Below, piece by piece: positions 52,575 through 61,287 of a stretch of DNA of 64,000 bases. The DNA comes from Prosthecobacter debontii. Lineage in GTDB: Bacteria > Verrucomicrobiota > Verrucomicrobiia > Verrucomicrobiales > Verrucomicrobiaceae. The notes beneath the pieces are model-generated. The model did not search any database. It saw only the letters and a list, made by a program, of their open reading frames with translations, and was not told where the DNA came from. A program made the position numbers and the translations under genes. Within the stretch, counting starts at the first letter, position 1; every line of letters starts with the position of its first letter. The DNA is taken from NCBI GenBank assembly GCA_945860295.1, contig CAMAQH010000006.1, positions 122,400-186,399 on the forward strand. Direction: 5' to 3'.

Positions 52575-53505
52575 GGTCTTTGACCTTCAGGCATTTTCAG
52601 ACGGATGACCTGGAGATCTCTGGCCAATGTCAGGCCAGAGGACTGACCTCCCACCCCCTCCGCATTTTCCTGCAAAGCGGCGCTGGATATAACAACCTCC
52701 ACTGCGGCGACTGGTGGATGGCGAAACAGATGATGGAAGACAGCCTCACCTGGGCCGGCTGCGACGTGAACCGCGCCGGGGGCGAAGGCGGCCATAACCA
52801 AAAACAATCCTCCCAGACATTCCCCTACGTGCTTCGCTGGCTCTTGCGCAACTGGCCGACCACCCTGAAGATCAAAGCCAACCCAAAGGCCTCAAAGGGC
52901 GAATCGAAATGTAGGGGGCATGAGGAGGTGGAGAAAGGGGAGTGGGAGAAAGAGAGCCTTGATGAAGCCTATGCACTTGGGGTTAGAGTGGAAGGGCAAG
53001 TTCTGCCATCATCAGAGCACAATGGCGGAACCATCCGTCTGACGGGCGCCGGTTTGAAAAGTTTCCAGGAATGCATTTAGATGTCTACACCACTTTGTCT
53101 GCTGACCAGACCCGGGTCTTCGCCTGCATCCCAGGAACATGGTCTGTTTGTACGGTCCAAATTAACTCCTATAGAAGTCTCTCCAAGCCACAGAAGTATT
53201 ATTAAAATCAGCTTCCAGTGAGTTTGAAAGACCTGGAACAAGGTGCCAGCGGTGGTTTCTGCGTGGACATCAACGGCTGGCTCCACGTCGCCACCTCCCT
53301 CGTCATCTAGGTTTGCTACCAAGCAGGCCTCGTGAACTTAATACTCCCGACTCCGAAGCCCTTACACGACGTCTGCTACGGCGGCAAGACCTCGGCAAGC
53401 TTTTCAAAGCCTGCGGCGACACCATCTACAAACGCCTCAACTAGTCCAAAGGCGTGGTCAGCGGCCAGCAGCCGCTGATCAAGCCCCCGGCTCAGAAACT
53501 CTGAC
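52575..53505 (+). pseudogene. Remnant of a fused esterase-SMP-30/gluconolactonase gene
   Basis: The first part reads HPLRIFLQSGAGYNNLHCGD and WWMAKQMMEDSLTWAGCDVN, then GGEGGHNQKQSSQTFPYVL, matching the C-terminal half of a Fes/enterochelin-esterase-like domain with its active-site histidine. After about 400 bases, GGFCVDINGWLHVATSLVI then a stop and VCYQAGLVNLILPTPKPL, LFKACGDTIYKRLN, stop, SKGVVSGQQPLIKPP match the end of an SMP-30 gluconolactonase. The catalytic serine half of the esterase and most of the propeller are gone. Several stops and frame changes are present. Confidence 0.75.
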
Positions 53506-53757
53506 GAGTTTCATCCCACGGAGCGCGAGTATGGTATCAGCCTACTCGTCAGTTTGTTGAGCGATGTTGAGCAGCTAAAGCCGCCTCTTCAGCAGTCGTG
53601 ACTTATCACTCTTTCAGCCTTCGTCACTTCAAGAGAGTGGCGAGTAGCACCGCAAGCGGGACATACTTGCGTTCTTGGCTGAGCCCGTGAGATGGTCAAG
53701 ATACGGCTTGATCTTTTAGTGCTGGTTTTGGATCATTTCATTATTCATTTAGTGTTA
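53506..53757. other. Gap without a recognisable gene
   Basis: No coding or structural feature is recognised between the esterase/gluconolactonase remnant and the CBS gene region. It is likely residual sequence from decayed genes. Confidence 0.5.
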
Positions 53758-53830
53758 TGGAAATCGCTACCGCAGCTGAACGCTTCTCAAGAACAAAGGA
53801 CGGGACATGTGAACCATCGGGCCTGAGGCT

Positions 53831-54205
53831 ATGGTCTTTGATGCCATTTACCTGATGGACGAAAAGAACGTCGGAGCCCTGCCTGTGATGGATGGGACCA
53901 AGCTGGTCGGCATCGTCTCGGAGCGTTACTGTATGAGCAAAGTGATGCTGAAAGTGAAGTCGTCCAAAGAGACGCCGGTGCCTGAGATCATGAATGAGCA
54001 GGTCGTGACAGTCACACCGCATCAAACCAATTCAGAGTGTATGAGAATCATTACGGAGCATCGCATCCGCCATCTGCCTGTGCTCGAGGGCGGCGAATTG
54101 CTCGGCATCGTTTCTATTAGGAACTTGGTGAAGTGGATCATCGCGACCCAGCGCACAACGATTGAGCAACTCGAGAAGAACATCGGCAGCGGCTACCCTG
54201 GTTAG
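53831..54205 (+). CDS. CBS-domain protein with a damaged N-terminus
   Basis: A 124-residue reading frame with two CBS motifs: VFDAIYLMDEKNVGALPVMDG and LVGIVSERYCMSKVML, then PHQTNSECMRIITEHRIRHL and LLGIVSIRNLVKWII. Upstream in the same frame the family sequence continues as LLKNKGRDM-stop-TIGPEA, with TGA at 53810-53812 where homologues carry tryptophan, and another stop a few codons earlier. The usual first 20 or so residues of CBS1 are therefore lost. Translation from ATG 53831 would give a nearly complete pair. Such proteins bind adenine nucleotides. It may be a pseudogene. Confidence 0.6.
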   Translation: MVFDAIYLMDEKNVGALPVMDGTKLVGIVSERYCMSKVMLKVKSSKETPVPEIMNEQVVTVTPHQTNSECMRIITEHRIRHLPVLEGGELLGIVSIRNLVKWIIATQRTTIEQLEKNIGSGYPG

Positions 54206-54219
54206 CACTAGCCTTCTTT

Positions 54220-54244
54220 GGCTTGTGAAAATTTTCACAAAGCC
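54220..54244. promoter_or_regulatory. 25-base inverted repeat upstream of nuoF
   Basis: A perfect 14-base palindrome GTGAAAATTTTCAC (54225-54238) is flanked by GGCTT and AAAGCC, extending the pairing with one bulged base. It lies between the CBS gene stop and nuoF start. It has no T tract, so an operator is at least as likely as a terminator. Confidence 0.5.
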
Positions 54245-54280
54245 ACTTGCTGCTCTCTTTCGTAGTTGGATACTGAAACT

Positions 54281-55666
54281 ATGGCAGTCCAGTACCTCCC
54301 CGGCAAAGAGCCCCATTTTCGCGAAAAGCGTCTGATCTTCAAAAACGTTGACCGCGTTGGTTATGATCCGTCCATCGAATGCTATTTGAAAGACGGCGGC
54401 TACGAGCAACTGAAGGTCGCTCTGAAGATGGAGAAGAGCGCCATCACCAACGAGGTGAAGGCCAGCGGCTTGCGTGGTCGTGGGGGTGCAGGTTTCCCGA
54501 CCGGTGTGAAGTGGGGGTTCATCCCGCCGACGAATACCAAGCCAGTGTATCTGATCTGTAACGCAGATGAATCCGAGCCAGGCACTTTTAAGGATCGCTA
54601 TATCCTGCATCAAGATCCGCATCAACTCCTCGAAGGCATGGCCATCGCCTGTTTCGCCGTCGGAGCCAAGCTGGCTTACATTTATATCCGCGAGGAGTTC
54701 CCCCACGCCGCTAAGATTGTCGAGAAAGCCATCGCCGAGGCCAAGGTCAAAGGGTTCCTCGGCAAGGACATCCTCGGTTCTGGATTTGATTGCGATATCT
54801 ATGTGCATCGTGGCGCTGGTGCCTACATCTGCGGTGAAGAGACCGGCTTGATCGAGTCGCTTGAAGGCAAGCGCCCCTATCCGCGCATCAAGCCGCCTTA
54901 TTTCCCCGCCGCGCTCGGCCTCTACATGAGCCCGACCATCGTGAACAACGTCGAGTCCCTCTGCCATGTGAAGCACATCATCCAGATGAGCGGTGCAGAG
55001 TATGCCAAGCTCGGCACTCCGAACAACACCGGCACCCGCATCCTCTGTGTGAGCGGCGACGTACAAAATCCCGGCTACTACGAAGTCGAAGTCGGTATGG
55101 TGACGATGGGCGAGGTAATCAACGATCTCTGTGGTGGTCTCAAGCCCGGTCGCAAACTCAAGGCCATCATCCCTGGTGGCAGTTCCTCGAAAGTCCTGCG
55201 TGCAGATGAGACATTCAAACTCAAGGACGGTCGCGAGATCGGCATCATGGATATCCCCATGGACTTCGACACCATGGCCCAGTGCGGTACTATGGCCGGC
55301 TCCGGTGGCGTCATCATCATGGACGACAGCCGCAGCATGACCTGGGTCATCAACAACCTGAATAATTTTTATGCTCACGAAAGTTGCGGCCAATGCACTC
55401 CATGTCGCGAAGGCAGCCTGTGGATGAAGAAAATCAGCGACCGCATCGTCGCCGGTAACGCTAGCCCCGATGACGTGGAAACGCTGGAAACCGTCGCCAA
55501 TCAGATCGAAGGCAAAACCATCTGCGCTTTCGGCGAGGCCGCCTCCTGGCCAACACAGAGCTTTATCAAAAAGTTCCGCGACGAGTTGAAAGGTGACTGC
55601 AGACCCGAACTGGCTGGCGAAGTCGTTGCTGAAGAAGGTCTCGTAGCTGCGGCGGGATTGAAGTAG
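54281..55666 (+). CDS. nuoF: NADH-quinone oxidoreductase subunit F
   Basis: A 461-residue NuoF/Nqo1. It has the FMN/NADH site GLRGRGGAGFPTGVKW, CNADESEPGTFKDR, GAGAYICGEETGLIESLEG and the 4Fe-4S ligands ESCGQCTPCREG with the fourth cysteine in TICAFGEAASW. It accepts electrons from NADH at the tip of complex I in the cytoplasm. The start is ATG 54281 (MAVQYLPGKEP). No nuoE or nuoG is adjacent; neighbours are a damaged CBS gene and decayed genes. A partner set must lie elsewhere, or this NuoF serves a different NADH-dependent complex. Confidence 0.93.
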   Translation: MAVQYLPGKEPHFREKRLIFKNVDRVGYDPSIECYLKDGGYEQLKVALKMEKSAITNEVKASGLRGRGGAGFPTGVKWGFIPPTNTKPVYLICNADESEPGTFKDRYILHQDPHQLLEGMAIACFAVGAKLAYIYIREEFPHAAKIVEKAIAEAKVKGFLGKDILGSGFDCDIYVHRGAGAYICGEETGLIESLEGKRPYPRIKPPYFPAALGLYMSPTIVNNVESLCHVKHIIQMSGAEYAKLGTPNNTGTRILCVSGDVQNPGYYEVEVGMVTMGEVINDLCGGLKPGRKLKAIIPGGSSSKVLRADETFKLKDGREIGIMDIPMDFDTMAQCGTMAGSGGVIIMDDSRSMTWVINNLNNFYAHESCGQCTPCREGSLWMKKISDRIVAGNASPDDVETLETVANQIEGKTICAFGEAASWPTQSFIKKFRDELKGDCRPELAGEVVAEEGLVAAAGLK

Positions 55667-55866
55667 TGCTGATAGGTTCCAGCGTTTGAATTCAATGTCT
55701 CTAAAGTCACTTGCAATATGATCTGTGACAGGAGGATTGAGCAACACTGAAAGCCGCGTGAAAGGCCGAAAACATAAGGTATAGATGAATTTCTGGCGAG
55801 TGTGGGTGGGCTGAGCAAAAATGCGCGCAGGCGGGCACAATGTCAAAGGTCTGAGCAATCACTGAG

Positions 55867-56243
55867 ACGCTGCGCTTGGCGCTTTTGGATGTGGTAATCG
55901 GTTCGGTGCTGACGGGTGTGATTGGGTTAGCTATCGCCGTGGTCTGTGCGGCGACGCTTAATAAGGCGGGTGTTCACATCGCCGATGCGGGTGAAGCGGC
56001 GATGGCACTGCAACCTCTGGCCGGTCGGTTTGCGACGGTGCTCTTCGGTGCGGGGTTACTGGGTGCTTCTTTGCTTGCGGCGTCCTTAGTGCCGATTGCC
56101 ATATTGCTCGGCAATTGCTAGCCGGTGATGCGTCGATCATGGGCAACTCACGCACGGGGCGGCGGTCGCGTGTGGCAGGCTGGGTGAGCATCGGGCTGAT
56201 CGTGGCGTGCGTAGCAGCGCTGGCTTGGAGTTGGCCGAGTTAG
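55867..56243 (+). pseudogene. Remnant of an Nramp-family metal transporter
   Basis: RLALLDVVIGSVLTGVIGLA, AATLNKAGVHIADAGEAAMA and LQPLAGRFATVLFGAGLLGA match the middle helices of Nramp divalent metal transporters (the DxxxG and AEDAALALRPLAG-type region). After VPIAILLGNC the frame changes and LLAGDASIMGNSRTGRRSRV with a final helix ending in AWSWPS matches the C-terminus. The first half of the protein and a stretch in between are missing, and a stop precedes the fragment. Confidence 0.7.
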
Positions 56244-56326
56244 AGCCGTTTTTGATCAGGAAAAAGATAGGTAAACCTACAAGCTGGGTGTGAAGGTATC
56301 GGCACTCGATACCTAGAAACACACGC

Positions 56327-56536
56327 ATGAATCATTTTTCGTTAAACTTGAACCAGATGCTTATGGCCGCGCTTTCGACTTCCTGTCTGCTTTCAGGCTG
56401 TGCGCAAACGCTTGAAAAACTAGATACTGGATGGCGTGTGGCGGACCCATCCGGACACCACCGCTACCATCGTGACTGCTACTACAAGCACGAGCGGAAA
56501 ATCGGCATCACACTGCCTGGAGATGCAGGTAGGTGA
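56327..56536 (+). CDS. Small putative lipoprotein
   Basis: A 69-residue protein with a hydrophobic leader and lipobox LSGC (leader ending SCLLSGC). The mature part is short and His/Tyr/Lys-rich (HHRYHRDCYYKHERKIG). No family recognised. The lipobox suggests outer-membrane or periplasmic anchoring. It lies between two decayed genes, so a fortuitous frame is possible. Confidence 0.45.
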   Translation: MNHFSLNLNQMLMAALSTSCLLSGCAQTLEKLDTGWRVADPSGHHRYHRDCYYKHERKIGITLPGDAGR

Positions 56537-56542
56537 TTCTGC

Positions 56543-57141
56543 TCAGTGAATGCTTTTGGCTTTGCCACAGGGACGTGCTGCTAAGCCACGCAGTTCAAAA
56601 TTTGCGATTGGTTTCGATGAGATCGAAAGACGATAGATGCCCGGGTTCGCCTCGTTTGAAAAGCCCGCCCCAAATGAAGGCTTTTGTTCGCGCTTGTGCC
56701 ATCCTTTTTTTGTCTCTTGCCTCCAGGCCAGGTGGTCGGCCAGTGGCTACCAGAGCAGCACGCAGTAAATTTCATTCATGGCCGTCTCCGCATTGAGATG
56801 ATGCAGGATGCTCCAACCGGCGACGATGTCGAAGCTGTTGTCGGGAAAGCTCAGCTTGTGGGCAGCCATGACCAGGAAGTCGAAGCGCTCAGGAGACAAT
56901 CCGGTCTCCCGCACCTGCTGCTCTGCGTGGGCCGCATAGACGCTGAGATGTCGATGGCATTGATCTTGGCTGCCCCATTTTTTCAGATACTCCTGCGCCA
57001 TGTTACCCCGTGCGCAGCCATAATCTAGGATCGTTAGGCCAGGAGATTGCGCATGTGCTTCTTGTAGAGATTGTTCAGTCGGACGGAGGAGGGATCGGAC
57101 GCAACATGCGGAAAACGCCTTTTTAGCTTATTTTGATGCAC
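56543..57141 (-). pseudogene. Remnant of a class I SAM methyltransferase gene
   Basis: From GTG 57141 one frame reads HQNKLKRRFPHVASDPSSVR and LNNLYKKHMRNLL. The next frame, from near 57035, contains the SAM motif SPGLTILDYGCARGNMAQEY, then FDFLVMAAHKLSFPDNSFDI and VAGWSILHHLNAETAMNEIY, typical of Methyltransf_11 enzymes. A TAG at about 56747 interrupts the frame and further in-frame sequence runs to a TGA at 56543. A frameshift plus stop indicate decay. Confidence 0.65.
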
Positions 57142-57161
57142 TCTTCAGGCAGATTGCTGGA

Positions 57162-58583
57162 TCACTCCTCAAGCCGCACGCGCAGGGTGGGTGGCGAGTT
57201 GCGAGTGTTTTCACAACTGGAAAAGGCGTGGGCTAGGCCATTGCGGGCTGTCTCATCGGTTTCGCGGCAGAGAATGAGGGTGACGAGACCATTGGTGTCT
57301 TGACGCAGGACTTTGGCGAGCGCCTCCACTTTAATGGAGAAGGCTCCGCGAGTGGTACCCTGGGGCATGGTGAACTGACCGATACGGGCCGTTTGCGCTG
57401 AGGTCGGCGAGGTGCGGTGTTTGGGTTTGTCATCGTGAGCTGGGGCTTGTGACCAACTGAGCGTGGCTTCAGTCCACTGATCCTGTGATTCATCCGTGAG
57501 GGCGTGGACGGTGAAGACCGCATCTGGGACGAGCGATGCAAACCCGAGGTCACTTGGCTCGACATGGATAACAAACTCAGCTTCAGCTATGCGCTTGCCT
57601 TTGAATCGTGAGATGTCAAAAGCCATGTAGGCTTTGCGGTCAAGTTTGGTGTCGAGTGATGAATGTTTCACCCGCAGGAATGACTCGTGGCCTGTAACAT
57701 GGATGGTGGGATTGGATTGAATCCACGAGTCACGCCCTTCACCATAGGCTGTGGTCACTGCCTGCCAGCCATCTCCGAGATTGCGGATGGCATCAGGCAG
57801 CCAACGACCTGGCTCAGGTTGATCATCACGATTGGCATCCGGGTTCACGGCGCTGGCGAGGAACCCGCCGTAGTCCACGCGTTGGCCGGCATGGAGTTCT
57901 TGGGGCTTGGTTTCACCGCTGCGCTGCACTTCCACGAGTCCCTCGATCACCTGCACGAGGCACTTGCCATCCTCACCGGCACTGACGCCGAAGCGCGTGC
58001 CCCAATCGACGACTTTTGTCTGCGGTGTGTGAATGGTGAAACCCTTGGCCTGTGGCGGTACCTCTGCCACGACGGTACCTTTTTTAACACGGCACTCCAT
58101 GCTTGAGAGAACCTCAAGACTGACCGGTGCTTCCAGTACGACTTCGGCCCCGCTGTTGAATTTGAGTGTGGCCATGCCCTCCACCAGTTCGAGCATTCCA
58201 GGTGTTAAAAGTGCGCCCTCCAGTGTCGGTAGAGCGCTGTTTCCCCATTTGCAGAAGCGTGCTTTGGCCAAAGTAGCCACCGGGGCAGGGGAAGCATTGA
58301 GAAGCCAAACAGCGCTTGCAGCAACGAAAGCGGCAGCGGCGGCTGTGAGAGTGTGTTTGTGCCAGGATTTGAATCGTGAGATGGGCGCGTATTGGGCAGG
58401 CAGGGAGTCTTCATCCATGTCACCGAGCTGCGCGCCCATGAGTGCGGCGTGCGCTAAAAATTGGCGCGCTTCGGCATCGTCTCGGATGCGCGTGTTCAGC
58501 TTTACTTCCTCGGCCTCGCTCAGCTTTCCATCACGGGCGCGCTCCCAGAGTTCGAGTAGCGACCATTGTTCGTTAGGTGTCAT
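57162..58583 (-). CDS. Membrane anti-sigma/FecR protein with C-terminal DNRLRE domain
   Basis: A 473-residue protein from ATG 58583 (MTPNEQWSLLELWERARDG). Residues 1-70 are a cytosolic anti-sigma-like helical region, a transmembrane helix lies near 75-95 (LTAAAAAFVAASAVWLLNA) and a FecR-type periplasmic domain at about 115-240 (ECRVKKGTVVAEVPPQAKGF, VDWGTRFGVSAGEDGKCLVQ). A C-terminal DNRLRE domain (about 270-470: YMAFDISRFKGKRIAEAEFV, ALTDESQDQWTEATLSW) is an adhesive beta-domain. It follows an ECF sigma gene on the same strand, 23 bases downstream, so it is likely its regulator. Confidence 0.83.
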   Translation of the reverse strand: MTPNEQWSLLELWERARDGKLSEAEEVKLNTRIRDDAEARQFLAHAALMGAQLGDMDEDSLPAQYAPISRFKSWHKHTLTAAAAAFVAASAVWLLNASPAPVATLAKARFCKWGNSALPTLEGALLTPGMLELVEGMATLKFNSGAEVVLEAPVSLEVLSSMECRVKKGTVVAEVPPQAKGFTIHTPQTKVVDWGTRFGVSAGEDGKCLVQVIEGLVEVQRSGETKPQELHAGQRVDYGGFLASAVNPDANRDDQPEPGRWLPDAIRNLGDGWQAVTTAYGEGRDSWIQSNPTIHVTGHESFLRVKHSSLDTKLDRKAYMAFDISRFKGKRIAEAEFVIHVEPSDLGFASLVPDAVFTVHALTDESQDQWTEATLSWSQAPAHDDKPKHRTSPTSAQTARIGQFTMPQGTTRGAFSIKVEALAKVLRQDTNGLVTLILCRETDETARNGLAHAFSSCENTRNSPPTLRVRLEE

Positions 58584-58606
58584 GGCTTGGTTTGATCGTT
58601 TGAGGT

Positions 58607-59125
58607 TTATCCCACTTCGCTGGTGATCTGCTTTTGCACGCATTCCATCAGGCTCATGCGCACCCGACTGAGTGCTCGATAAACTGCTGCTTCGGTTCGG
58701 CTCAAGCGCTCGGCCACTTGATCGATTTCCAGGTCATCAAAGTAACGGAGATGCACGAGCTGGCGATGCTCGGTAGGCAGTCGGGCCAGGCAATGACGCA
58801 GGGCTTCATGACGCTCAGGAATATCTGAAGCTAACTCACTTACGGCGGCTCCTAGAGCCTCAAGGCTCACTTCGTCCAGAGGCAGATGCTCGCGCTTCTT
58901 ATGGCGGCGGTGGGTGAGTATTTGATGGAAAGCGGTCTTGCGAGCCCAAGCTAGGAAATTGGTGCCGACGGTGAAGTCATCGAAGTGTTTCCAGAGTAGC
59001 ATTTTGGTTTGCTGGAGGATGTCCTCCGCCGCTGAGTCACGCGGCACGAGACTGTGGACATAGAGCGACAATGACCGCTCAGACGCGGTTAAGAGTTCGA
59101 GGAAAATGGTGGTTCGATCATCCAT
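58607..59125 (-). CDS. ECF-type RNA polymerase sigma factor
   Basis: A 172-residue sigma-70-family protein from ATG 59125 (MDDRTTIFLELL). Region 2 is LLTASERSLSLYVHSLVPRD, AEDILQQTKMLLWKHFDDF and FLAWARKTAFHQIL; region 4 is LPTEHRQLVHLRYFDDLEID and QVAERLSRTEAAVYRALSRV. This is the planctomycete/verrucomicrobial FecR-linked type. Its likely anti-sigma partner is the following gene. Genes it controls cannot be identified. Confidence 0.9.
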   Translation of the reverse strand: MDDRTTIFLELLTASERSLSLYVHSLVPRDSAAEDILQQTKMLLWKHFDDFTVGTNFLAWARKTAFHQILTHRRHKKREHLPLDEVSLEALGAAVSELASDIPERHEALRHCLARLPTEHRQLVHLRYFDDLEIDQVAERLSRTEAAVYRALSRVRMSLMECVQKQITSEVG

Positions 59126-59185
59126 GGAGCAAGGCAACAAGGATGATAGGCGCGTCAACGCTGGTTTTGGACAGAAAAGCTGCCG

Positions 59186-59846
59186 TTACTTGCCAGGTCT
59201 TTGGTGATCCACTTCACCCGCGCGTCTGAGTTCTTCGATAAACACGGCCAGGACTTTATCTCGATGGCTTGTTTATCACTCTGGCGGTGATGCCTGCCGT
59301 CGCGGGCTGCGGTTGTAGATGCATCAAGACAATCCGCGCGGGAATCAGGTAGGCGATGCGCTCCACCCCGAGAGCGACTTCGAGGCCTGCCTCCACGGCT
59401 GAAACGAGACTGGAGACGCCATCACACTAGCTGGCGGTGCGGTCACGTTGACATCTAGCGCGCCCTTTTGTAGCGCCTCGATCATTTCATTGCTAGACAG
59501 GTCTGAGAGCTCCACTCGCGCCTTCGGGTGGACCTGCGTAAAAGCCTCAATCGCTGTTACAGGATGACCGCGGTGTGCGAGGGCGGGTAGTAATCCAAGC
59601 TGATTGTCTGCGCCTTTGCTGCTGCACGCACGCGCTGCTTCAGCGCATGCGCTCTTTCTAAAAACACGCACCCTTCACGGAGCAGTAATTCACCCGCAGG
59701 TGTCAGCGAAAAGGAATGCGCGCCGCGCTCTAGCAAGGTCACGCCCAGCTCAAGGCTGGCTGAGTCACATTCAGCCGCCTTGCAGCACGACTGATGTTGC
59801 CATCTTCGGCGGCAGCGATGAAAGAGCGTAGCGGGTGGAGTTTCAT
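59186..59846 (-). pseudogene. Broken LysR-family regulator gene
   Basis: From ATG 59846 the HTH MKLHPLRSFIAAAEDGNISR and AARRLNVTQPALS is intact, then the frame breaks with about ten residues missing. The next frame gives LGVTLLERGAHSFSLTPAGE and FLERAHALKQRVRAAAK. A later frame carries VELSDLSSNEMIEALQKGAL, and the C-terminal FIEELRRAGEVDHQRPGK ends at TAA 59186-59188. At least three breaks are present. It is divergent from the pirin gene, a common LysR-pirin arrangement. Confidence 0.8.
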
Positions 59847-59933
59847 GTTTCCCTGAGCATACCCGCCGTGCAGTCTGAGGCAATCATCAGCGCACTGGCG
59901 GCGACAGACGTTTCATCGCATTATCACCTCCTT

Positions 59934-60635
59934 ATGAAAATCAAAATTCGCCGATCCAAAGAACGCGGCCATGCCGATCACGGCTGGCTGGACAGCTACC
60001 ACACCTTCAGTTTTGCCGACTACTACGACCCGGCTCACATGGGCTTCCGTTCGCTACGAGTGATCAATCAAGATCGCATCGCTCCTGGCGGCGGTTTCCC
60101 AACTCATCCGCATCGTGACATGGAGATCTTCAGCTATCTCGTCGAGGGCGCGCTTCAGCATCAGGACAGCATGGGCAATGGTCGTGTGCTTAAGCCAGGA
60201 CACATTCAAATGATGAGTGCTGGCAAAGGCGTGCAGCACAGTGAGGCAAATCCATCTGACAGCGAGATCAGCCATTTGCTCCAGATCTGGATTCAGCCAG
60301 ATCAGCGCGGACTCGTGCCGAGTTATACAGAATGGCACCCTGATCCAGCCCAGGAAAAGGAATCCAAGGTGCTGGTCATCTCCCGCGACGGTCGTGATAA
60401 CTCCGCCACGATTCATCAGGATGCAGACGTGTATCGCGTCCGCATCGAAGTGGGTCAAACCGTGACCCATGAAGTCAAAAAGGGACGCGGCCTCTGGTTT
60501 CAACTCATCAAAGGCAGTGTCACCACTCAGGGCAACACACTGCAACCTGGGGACGCGCTGAGCTCGGAGGAAGAAGGCACACTTTCTTTCACCGCCCCGG
60601 CAACTGCTGAAGCCCTGCTCTTTGATCTTGGCTAA
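59934..60635 (+). CDS. Pirin-family cupin protein
   Basis: A 233-residue bicupin. The metal-binding N-terminal cupin has FPTHPHRDMEIFSYLVEGAL, HIQMMSAGKGVQHSE and a FADYYDPAHMGF leader; the C-terminal cupin is present but without ligands. Relatives include YhhW quercetin 2,3-dioxygenase-like proteins. The start is ATG 59934 (MKIKIRRSKERGHADHGW). It is probably the former target of the divergent, now broken LysR regulator. Confidence 0.9.
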   Translation: MKIKIRRSKERGHADHGWLDSYHTFSFADYYDPAHMGFRSLRVINQDRIAPGGGFPTHPHRDMEIFSYLVEGALQHQDSMGNGRVLKPGHIQMMSAGKGVQHSEANPSDSEISHLLQIWIQPDQRGLVPSYTEWHPDPAQEKESKVLVISRDGRDNSATIHQDADVYRVRIEVGQTVTHEVKKGRGLWFQLIKGSVTTQGNTLQPGDALSSEEEGTLSFTAPATAEALLFDLG

Positions 60636-60659
60636 TCCCCATCCGCACCTTCTAAGACC

Positions 60660-61271
60660 TTAAAGCGTAAGCCCGGCGATGCGCTGCATGACTTCATCGG
60701 CCACGGTTTGATACAGGTCACGTCCGCGTGCTGAGGCACCGACGAGATCAGGCTGATACTTCTGGCCGATGACGAGCGTGACTTGCGTGGGGATGGGAAA
60801 TTTCCCCCCGCGAGGCAGCGATTCAAAGGTGCCAAAGATGCGAACAGGCAGCACCGGCGCACCGGTCTTGGCCAGGAAGAGGCCGACACCTGCTTCGGCT
60901 TTTTGAAGCTTCCCGTCAGAGCTGCGTGTGCCTTCGGGGAACATCAGGATCTTCTTGCCGGACTTCAGCAGGCGGATGGTGGTCTTCAAACCTGAAGTGT
61001 CTGGCTTATCACGATCCACCGGGATTGTTTGCCAGTCGCGCATGACCAGGCCGATGAGCGGATGATCAAAGAGTGTCTTGCGTGCAAAGAAGTGCAGCGG
61101 CTCATGGAAGGCCTGCCCGATGAATGGCGGATCGAGAAAGCTGACATGATTTGCCGCGATGATGGCTGGGCCATCGAAGTGCAAGTTCTCGGAGCCGATG
61201 ATTCGGAAATCAAAAAATCCTCTCGCGAGTTCGCGGAAGATGGTGTGACCGAGCCAGTAGGTGAAATGCAT
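60660..61271 (-). CDS. plsC: 1-acyl-sn-glycerol-3-phosphate acyltransferase
   Basis: A 203-residue PlsC-family enzyme with the catalytic ANHVSFLDPPF (H-x4-D) and glycerol-phosphate motif MFPEGTRSS; VPVDRD is also present. It makes phosphatidic acid at the inner membrane. It is the last gene of the aroA-cmk-plsC run, 16 bases downstream of cmk. Confidence 0.9.
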   Translation of the reverse strand: MHFTYWLGHTIFRELARGFFDFRIIGSENLHFDGPAIIAANHVSFLDPPFIGQAFHEPLHFFARKTLFDHPLIGLVMRDWQTIPVDRDKPDTSGLKTTIRLLKSGKKILMFPEGTRSSDGKLQKAEAGVGLFLAKTGAPVLPVRIFGTFESLPRGGKFPIPTQVTLVIGQKYQPDLVGASARGRDLYQTVADEVMQRIAGLTL

Positions 61272-61287
61272 GATGGGAGCCTGAAAC

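Noticed and set aside
54032..55858. A 608-codon open frame on the minus strand
   Set aside because: It is antisense to nuoF and the CBS gene, which carry clear family motifs; its own translation shows no recognisable domain.
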